NCBI GenBank assembly: GCA_025716855.1
Contig: JAIXMQ010000151.1
Coordinates: forward strand, 1 to 26,537
DNA from: Pilaira anomala
Taxonomy: Eukaryota; Mucoromycota; Mucoromycetes; Mucorales; Mucoraceae
Length of the DNA: 26,537 nt
Direction of reading: 5' to 3'
Shown here: piece by piece, positions 22,187 to 26,537 of the stretch
How the letters are laid out: every line of letters begins with the position of its first letter
Numbering within the stretch: the stretch's first letter is position 1
Notes under the pieces: generated by a model
What the model saw: the letters and a program-made list of their open reading frames with translations, nothing else
Database searches by the model: none
What the model was told of the DNA's origin: nothing
Program-made: the position numbers and the translations under genes

Positions 22187-22259
22187 TGCCTTCTATCAGA
22201 ATTGAACTGATGACCTTCTGCTTACTAGGCAGACGCTCTGCCAACTGAGCCAAGAAGGC
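22187..22259 (-). tRNA. tRNA-Thr (anticodon AGT)
   Basis: Cloverleaf read on the minus strand, 73 nt without CCA. The acceptor GCCTTCT pairs perfectly with AGAAGGC, with discriminator A at 22187. The D arm is GCTC/GAGC. The anticodon stem TCTGC/GCAGA has loop CTAGTAA, hence anticodon AGT. The T arm is ATCAG/CTGAT with loop TTCAATT. The A box (TGGCTCAGTTGG) and B box (GTTCAATTC) are intact. A TTTT Pol III terminator lies six bases downstream (22181-22178). No intron is present. A LINE is inserted directly at its 5' border; the first 17 nt are part of the target site duplication, so the gene stayed whole but lost its original upstream flank. Confidence 0.95.
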
Positions 22260-22260
22260 A
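22243..22260. repeat. Left target site duplication of LINE copy 1
   Basis: An 18-bp repeat (19 with the ambiguous T at 22261), identical to 24168-24185. It equals tRNA-Thr nucleotides 17 to 1 plus one flanking base, read from the plus strand. Confidence 0.93.
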
Positions 22261-23931
22261 TTGGATATTATGGCTTCTTCTCCGGCTTTAGATGTGGCTC
22301 AGGGTGGTTTCAGAGTTCAGCGAAGTCCATTGGATCAAGCCCTCTGTTTACATGATTTAATGCATGACTACTTCTTGAAACGGCATCACTATCCTTGTGT
22401 AGCTTTTCTTGACATCAAGTCGGCGTATGATACGGTGGATCGGCGTGTGGTGTGGCGTGCTCTACAAGTTGGCTCTGGTATGTCTCCGTCTCTCCTAGGT
22501 CTCCTCATGAACTTGTTCGATGATGTCCAGGTGTCGGTGCTAATCTCAAATCACACTTCTGCTCCTTTTCCTATTGCTACCGGTCTCCTCCAAGGTTCCG
22601 TGTTAAGTCCTCACTTATACTCCTTGTATATTAACTCGTTACCTGGTCTCCTTCGTCAAGCTGCTACTAATAACACTACTGTTATTACCGTCCCTGATAT
22701 TGCAACTGGTCCTGTGGCTATTAACTCGCTTCTTTTTGCCGATGATGTGGCTATCTTTGGTAGTAAAGAAGAGGTGGAACAGATGTTAGTACTTGCTGAA
22801 TACCATTCGAATGAACTCGGCTACAGGTGGAATCCTACCAAGTGTACTGTCCTTAATGCTCCCTCGCCTACTTCATCGTCCTCTCTTGGCTTTGAATTCA
22901 AGCTGTATGGTGTTGCTATACCTCGGGTACTAGAGTTCTCCTATCTCGGTGTGCCATTCAGTAAAAAGGGTCTTGATGGTGGTGCTATCCTTACTAACCG
23001 TATAGGTGGTGCTAAACGTACTATGGGTCTTCTCACTTCGGTTGGTCTTCACCGTAATGGCTACTCTCTTCTCCTCTGTGCTAGGCTTTACAAGACTTTC
23101 ATCAGACCAAAACTTGAATATGGCTTGGCTATCTCTCGGTTATCTGCTTCTGACCTCCGTAAACTAGATAGTGCCCAAGACTCTCTAGTTGCTATGTTCC
23201 TTGGTAGCACGCGTACAGCAGCAGCTAAACATATGACATGTATACCCTTGATGTTCCATCGTCATGATACACTTGTCAGTCGGTATGTCCTTCGCTCTCG
23301 GTACCTCCCGGAAGATTCCCTGGTTGTTCTCCTTCGTGCTCAGCTCAGATATACTCGTCTTAATGCTGGTCTCTCCCAGAATGCCATGTATCTGTCATTA
23401 CCAGTCCCTGCTCCAGATTATGATTCTCATATTCGTGCTCTCTTCCGTGCATACTATCAAGCCTATTTCGACCGCCAGCGTGAGTCCTTAGCTTCCAGTG
23501 GTAGAAAGGTTCTGCTCCGTGCTTGTCGCCCTTGTACTTTCAAACCGGATCCTATCCTGTATCTTCCTATGGCCACTACTGCCCGTAGTCGTTTGGTTCG
23601 TTGGCGTACCGGTAGCTTCACTGCTATGGCTCGTACTGAGTGCCCTTGTCAAGACTTTGGTGCTCTGATCTCTCGTAGTCACTTCTTGAATTGTCGTGCT
23701 ATTCCGCCTGACTTGTTTGACTCTCTCCCGGTTGCCCCTCCCGGTGTAAATAGGCTTGACCATGCGATCTCGTCCTTGCCCACCACTGCTAAGGTAGGTC
23801 CTCCAGACTTCTGGCCTGCTCTCTTGACCATCCTTTGGTACATCGACACGCTGTGTCACCCCTCCAAATTTATTCCCGAGGATCCATCTCCTGGTTCTTC
23901 TTGGTCCGCTCGCCCTGGTCGAAACGATTAG
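22261..23931 (+). CDS. LINE reverse transcriptase, N-terminally truncated
   Basis: Open frame of 556 codons, entered at the truncation point; there is no reason to think it has its own start (the first Met is at 22270). RT motifs run in order: GGFRVQRSPLDQA (motif 2a region), FLDIKSAYDTVD (motif A Asp), GLLQGSVLSPHLYSLYIN (motif B), LFADDVAIF (motif C, catalytic Asp pair), WNPTKC (motif D) and FSYLGVPF (motif E). The C-terminal part has a Cys-rich end, CPCQDFG..SRSHFLNC, as in the zinc knuckle after the thumb of many LINEs. No RNase H domain is seen. The endonuclease and first RT blocks are missing, so the copy cannot move by itself. No stop or frameshift interrupts what remains. Confidence 0.93.
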   Translation: MDIMASSPALDVAQGGFRVQRSPLDQALCLHDLMHDYFLKRHHYPCVAFLDIKSAYDTVDRRVVWRALQVGSGMSPSLLGLLMNLFDDVQVSVLISNHTSAPFPIATGLLQGSVLSPHLYSLYINSLPGLLRQAATNNTTVITVPDIATGPVAINSLLFADDVAIFGSKEEVEQMLVLAEYHSNELGYRWNPTKCTVLNAPSPTSSSSLGFEFKLYGVAIPRVLEFSYLGVPFSKKGLDGGAILTNRIGGAKRTMGLLTSVGLHRNGYSLLLCARLYKTFIRPKLEYGLAISRLSASDLRKLDSAQDSLVAMFLGSTRTAAAKHMTCIPLMFHRHDTLVSRYVLRSRYLPEDSLVVLLRAQLRYTRLNAGLSQNAMYLSLPVPAPDYDSHIRALFRAYYQAYFDRQRESLASSGRKVLLRACRPCTFKPDPILYLPMATTARSRLVRWRTGSFTAMARTECPCQDFGALISRSHFLNCRAIPPDLFDSLPVAPPGVNRLDHAISSLPTTAKVGPPDFWPALLTILWYIDTLCHPSKFIPEDPSPGSSWSARPGRND

Positions 23932-24167
23932 TCTGTCTAGGTGTCGCGCTACACGGTAACGTATCCGATGTCAAAGCCTTCATCTTCATTCTCTTCTTAT
24001 TACATCTGTCTCTTCTGGTTCTCTTTCTTCACTGTTTTATTCCTTCAGCGTTTCTCCTAAGGATTTTTTTAGTTTCTTTACCTATCTTTTAGTTAGTTCT
24101 TTGAAAATAGGCCACGCTATGTATAGCAGCCCATCCATTTTCTTTTATTAATAAAACATACTTCTTA
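22262..24167 (+). mobile_element. 5'-truncated LINE (non-LTR retrotransposon), copy 1
   Basis: About 1.9 kb, holding only the 3' part of a LINE: most of the reverse transcriptase, the C-terminal zinc-binding region and a 3' untranslated region. It is flanked by a perfect 18-19 bp direct repeat, the mark of target-primed insertion. The 5' truncation inside the RT domain is typical of abortive reverse transcription. The 3' end (ATTAATAAAACATACTTCTTA) has no poly-A tail. Composition is clearly richer in G+C than the host and there are no introns. The intact frame and perfect duplication point to a recent event. The sense strand is opposite to the tRNA it invaded. Confidence 0.95.
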
Positions 24168-24185
24168 AACTGAGCCAAGAAGGCA
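24168..24185. repeat. Right target site duplication of LINE copy 1 (tRNA 5' fragment)
   Basis: Identical to 22243-22260. On the minus strand it is the first 17 nt of tRNA-Thr plus one upstream base. It is a tRNA fragment without B box and not a gene. Confidence 0.93.
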
Positions 24186-24206
24186 TGCTCTTTCGCTTTC
24201 TTAACA

Positions 24207-24214
24207 CTTTTATA
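24207..24214 (-). promoter_or_regulatory. TATA-like box upstream of the original tRNA-Thr 5' end
   Basis: TATAAAAG on the minus strand at -30 to -23 relative to the tRNA 5' end in the right-hand duplication (24184). This is where TFIIIB contacts upstream DNA. If this flank is the native one, the LINE has moved it 1.9 kb from the working tRNA copy. If it is instead the leader of LINE copy 2, the match is chance. Confidence 0.4.
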
Positions 24215-24401
24215 AAAATTTTTGAAACTCCGCATTTTTTTATTTTAGAAAGTATCCATCCATCTATAAAAAGTACATAGTTAGATACATCCGTCAACCA
24301 AGAACAACATATTTTTTTTTGGAAGATAGATCACCTTTATTTCTGAAGATATCCGAATTTGAATATAACTACATCTTTTGGATTTTATTTGGAATTAGAA
24401 A

Positions 24402-25550
24402 ATGGACACCTCCAACTTTGAAAAAATTCTCCAAGGTGTTATGACCGCCCTGGAAAATTTAAACTCAAAATTTGACGCTACGTCAGCACGTCAAGATCAC
24501 CTGATTCAGGAACTTCGAGCGGAGAACCAACGTGTCAGCGCAGAATTGACCAACATGAAAGCCCTTCTCAAGTCACTTCAAGACATTGTTACTGCAACTT
24601 CTGATGCCCCTACTGCCATGAATATTGATGATATTCACACCGTTTCAAGCCAGGCTTCTGGGCTAGGTTCTAGTGCAAGTAAGTATGCAATTAAAGACAA
24701 GGTAAAGAAGGTTACTTCGAGTCGTAATACTCCTGCTACCAAGACCGCTGTTGGCTCGCCTGCTACTACTACTGTAGTTCCAGTCGCTGAACCAAAGTGG
24801 ACTCAAGTTGTCAAGCGTAAAGCTAAGGTGCCCCTCTCCGAGCGTAAGGCTCTTGCTACTGCACGTCCTTTCTCTTTCCCTCCTGAGGCTGGTTCTCCCT
24901 CCGGTTATACACATGTGTATATCCCTCGTTCTCGCAACCTGGATCGTAAAAACGTTCGTCAACGTTTCGGTGTACTTGGTATCTCTACGGCCCGTATCTT
25001 AGATATTTCGTTCCCTGCTCGCTCCGTCGTTGGTATCTTAATCCATCAGGAGTTCAAGCCTGAATTCCTGGCTGTTCTTGAGAAATGCAAAATCCCAGTC
25101 ATCCTTGACTTCAACCCTCGCGACCAGAAGCATATTGTGGACCCTAAGTTTAATGATATGCCACTGCCCCAAAGGGCTAGCCTCGCTGCCGCCCTGCATC
25201 AAGATCGTTGTATCCGGTCTTTGTACTTTGTCCGAGCCTACTTGGTGCCTAGCTTAAGTAAGTACTTCCAAGAACAGGGTTGGATTACACCTACCATTGC
25301 TACTAGTGTTCTCCAGGAACGTGTTCCCAGACCTACCAAGAAGCGAGCCACCATGTCCTGGGCTTCAGCAGCTGCTGACTTCTTCAACAGTTCTACCACG
25401 GACACACCTACGTACGATCACGAAGGATACCCAATGGTACAGCCCATGCATATTGACACTTCCCAGCCTGAGGAATTCCATGAGAATGCATATGGTTCCG
25501 ACTCTGATGAGTCTACTGACGACGCGCCTGTTGGCAATCACTCTGAATGA
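24402..25550 (+). CDS. LINE ORF1 protein
   Basis: Intact 382-codon frame starting MDTSNFEKILQG. Residues about 5-65 form a strong predicted coiled coil (LENLNSKFDATSARQDHL, ELRAENQRVSAEL) suited to oligomer formation. A Ser/Thr/Ala-rich and basic linker follows (KYAKIKDK-like, VVKRKAKVPLSERKA). A folded middle (about 165-240: THVYIPRSRNLDRKNVRQRF, ISFPARSVVGILIHQEF) could be RRM-like. An acidic tail (YGSDSDESTDD) closes the protein. No CCHC zinc knuckle is present, unlike many ORF1 proteins. The role would be RNA binding and particle assembly, by analogy with L1-type ORF1. The start is preceded by an AAAATGG context. The stop overlaps the start of ORF2 in ATGA. Confidence 0.87.
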   Translation: MDTSNFEKILQGVMTALENLNSKFDATSARQDHLIQELRAENQRVSAELTNMKALLKSLQDIVTATSDAPTAMNIDDIHTVSSQASGLGSSASKYAIKDKVKKVTSSRNTPATKTAVGSPATTTVVPVAEPKWTQVVKRKAKVPLSERKALATARPFSFPPEAGSPSGYTHVYIPRSRNLDRKNVRQRFGVLGISTARILDISFPARSVVGILIHQEFKPEFLAVLEKCKIPVILDFNPRDQKHIVDPKFNDMPLPQRASLAAALHQDRCIRSLYFVRAYLVPSLSKYFQEQGWITPTIATSVLQERVPRPTKKRATMSWASAAADFFNSSTTDTPTYDHEGYPMVQPMHIDTSQPEEFHENAYGSDSDESTDDAPVGNHSE

Positions 25551-26263
25551 GTGAGTTGTCTTCCAGCAACAGCATAACCATTGGTCTTTGGAACGCTAAT
25601 GGATTACAAGCAACAACTGTTTCCGATGTCCTCTCACACTGTCACTCCTTTTCCATTCTCTTCATTACCGAATCCTGGATGATTGCTCCTTATACCTTAC
25701 CTACTACCTGGCCCGAAATGCATACCTATGGGAACCCAGTTACTGTTAACACTCCCGCTGGTAAAAAAGTTCGTGGCTCAAATGGTATAGTTGCTCTCAT
25801 CAACCCTGATTGTCCCGTCCCCGTCAATCTCCTTCCTCCTCCTAATCCGTACACCCTCTGTCTCCAGTTTGGCCAACTGCGTATCTCCTGCTTCTACATT
25901 CCGCCCTCCCTCTCCACGAGTCAAGCCATGGCTATCCTTGACTCAGTCTCTCTACAACAAGATACCATCCTGTGTGGTGATTTCAATGCTCGTTTGCATC
26001 ACGTTACCGGTGATCATGCTTCCAATCCTAGGGGTACTCAATTCAAGACCTGGTTTCAAGATCGTGAACTGACTCTCCTAAATGCCTCACTAGCATACAA
26101 GAAGTATACCTTTCGCAAGATGATGGACGGGATTGAACATAAAAGTATAATTGACTATTTCCTTACTAATAATGTTAATATACTACAGAATGCAGCAATA
26201 CAGGTATATGATGAACTTACCATGGGTTCCGATCACTGTCTTCTGTCTCTCTCTTTTGGTTAG
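25547..26263 (+). CDS. LINE ORF2, apurinic-like endonuclease domain
   Basis: Exonuclease-endonuclease-phosphatase fold that nicks target DNA to prime reverse transcription. Conserved blocks run in order: GLWNANGL (Asn), FITESW (catalytic Glu), CGDFNARLHH (Asp/Asn), SIIDYFLTNN (Asp) and GSDHCLLSLSF (terminal Asp-His pair). All catalytic residues expected of LINE endonucleases are visible. The start ATG overlaps the ORF1 stop by four bases, so translation by termination-reinitiation is likely. The frame closes with TAG at 26261-26263, right after the last block. The next frame carries on with plausible linker protein, so this stop results from a one-base indel or sequencing error in a T run. 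Confidence 0.9.
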   Translation: MSELSSSNSITIGLWNANGLQATTVSDVLSHCHSFSILFITESWMIAPYTLPTTWPEMHTYGNPVTVNTPAGKKVRGSNGIVALINPDCPVPVNLLPPPNPYTLCLQFGQLRISCFYIPPSLSTSQAMAILDSVSLQQDTILCGDFNARLHHVTGDHASNPRGTQFKTWFQDRELTLLNASLAYKKYTFRKMMDGIEHKSIIDYFLTNNVNILQNAAIQVYDELTMGSDHCLLSLSFG

Positions 26264-26537
26264 AAATAGATCAAGATATTGCTCCTGCTCCTGAGGCTAT
26301 TCCTCCTAGAAGAACTTGGCAACTGTCAAAACTAAAGGAACCAGATGTAGCCCAACTATACGCTTCTACCTTCCATGCTAATTCTCACAGCTTGCATGAG
26401 ACACTAGAAAGAGAAGTTGATGCGACCATGAATTCTGTTACCAGCAAACCTGATTTCGACTACCTGGAAGCCTTCTTTGTGATGCTGTTTACAGCTCCCT
26501 AGATTCAAGTCTCGGCACCAAACCTCGTAAGCCGTCT
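26257..26537 (+). pseudogene. Continuation of LINE ORF2 (linker to RT) in shifted frames
   Basis: After the endonuclease the coding frame continues from about 26257 in another phase (WLEIDQDIAPAPEAIPPRRT, then QLSKLKEPDVAQLYASTF). That is the usual region between endonuclease and RT. It meets TAG at 26500-26502. A third phase then reads DAVYSSLDSSLGTKPRKPS to the window edge, so a second one-base shift lies near 26471-26480. Both shifts sit in or beside short T runs (CTTTTGG and CTTTGTG). Either the copy is decaying or the assembly has homopolymer errors. Confidence 0.7.

Larger units (their letters stand above)
24186..26537 (+). mobile_element. Second LINE copy, 5' part, runs off the window
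   Basis: Contains a leader, ORF1 (24402-25550) and the endonuclease part of ORF2 (from 25547), in the same orientation as copy 1. The exact left border is not visible: it lies between the right duplication (24185) and ORF1 (24402). The coding parts share the G+C-richer, intronless character of copy 1. Copies 1 and 2 do not overlap in content (copy 2 stops before the RT), so membership of one family is likely but unproven from this window. Confidence 0.85.

Noticed and set aside
22261..22269. TTG as a true start codon of the LINE frame
   Set aside because: The frame is cut by 5' truncation of the element; the first codon merely follows the insertion junction.
23488..23859. Open frame on the minus strand within the LINE
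   Set aside because: Shadow of the reverse-transcriptase frame; low-complexity Ser/Thr/Arg product.
24168..24185. Second tRNA gene at the right LINE border
   Set aside because: Only the first 17 nt of the tRNA are present; it is the target site duplication.
1..26537. CRISPR array, bacterial operon or plasmid features
   Set aside because: No spaced direct repeats, no Shine-Dalgarno layout; spliceosomal introns and eukaryotic gene families throughout.

Overview
The window reads as a nuclear contig of an early-diverging filamentous fungus, most likely Mucoromycota (Mucorales-like). The host part is strongly AT-rich, with very long poly-A and poly-T runs. Genes are densely packed and split by short introns (about 55-100 nt, GT..AG, with CTAAC/CTAAT-like branch sites). 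The protein set is eukaryotic core machinery with fungal signatures (JIP5, DUF4112, KAR9/GAR, a 1178-residue cytosolic-type pyruvate carboxylase). The assignment is inference; no species is claimed.

Layout, left to right. (1) 3'-terminal exons of a UBX/TUG (ASPSCR1)-like gene (+). (2) AHA1, the Hsp90 co-chaperone (+, five exons including a 6-nt microexon). (3) An unrecognised 259-aa gene (-). (4) A four-finger C2H2 protein (-). (5) A beta-carbonic anhydrase (-, seven exons). (6) A JIP5/WDR55-type WD-repeat protein (-). (7) A 1.8-kb gene-free stretch. (8) A DUF4112 membrane-associated protein (-). (9) TAF10 (-). (10) eIF2B alpha (+), head-to-head with TAF10. (11) A 1.15-kb gene-free stretch. 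(12) A KAR9-like protein with a C-terminal GAR microtubule-binding domain (+). (13) Pyruvate carboxylase (+, five exons). (14) A 1.65-kb gene-free stretch. (15) A tRNA-Thr(AGT) gene (-) whose 5' border is interrupted by a 5'-truncated LINE. (16) A second LINE copy in the same orientation, with ORF1 and the endonuclease part of ORF2, running off the right edge.

The host genes are ordinary housekeeping genes with no evident shared pathway. The right-hand 4.3 kb differs in composition: it is richer in G+C and intronless. The most notable structure is there. The first LINE is flanked by an 18-19 bp direct repeat that is exactly the 5' end of the tRNA-Thr gene (tRNA nucleotides -1 to 17, including the A-box). 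This implies first-strand cleavage inside the A-box, next to the invariant GG, and insertion at the tRNA 5' border in a way that rebuilds an intact tRNA gene. The second copy begins at or shortly after the right-hand repeat, so this may be a tandem array of tRNA-targeted retrotransposons.

Exon borders were read by eye from splice signals, reading frame and family conservation; they have not been checked against transcripts.
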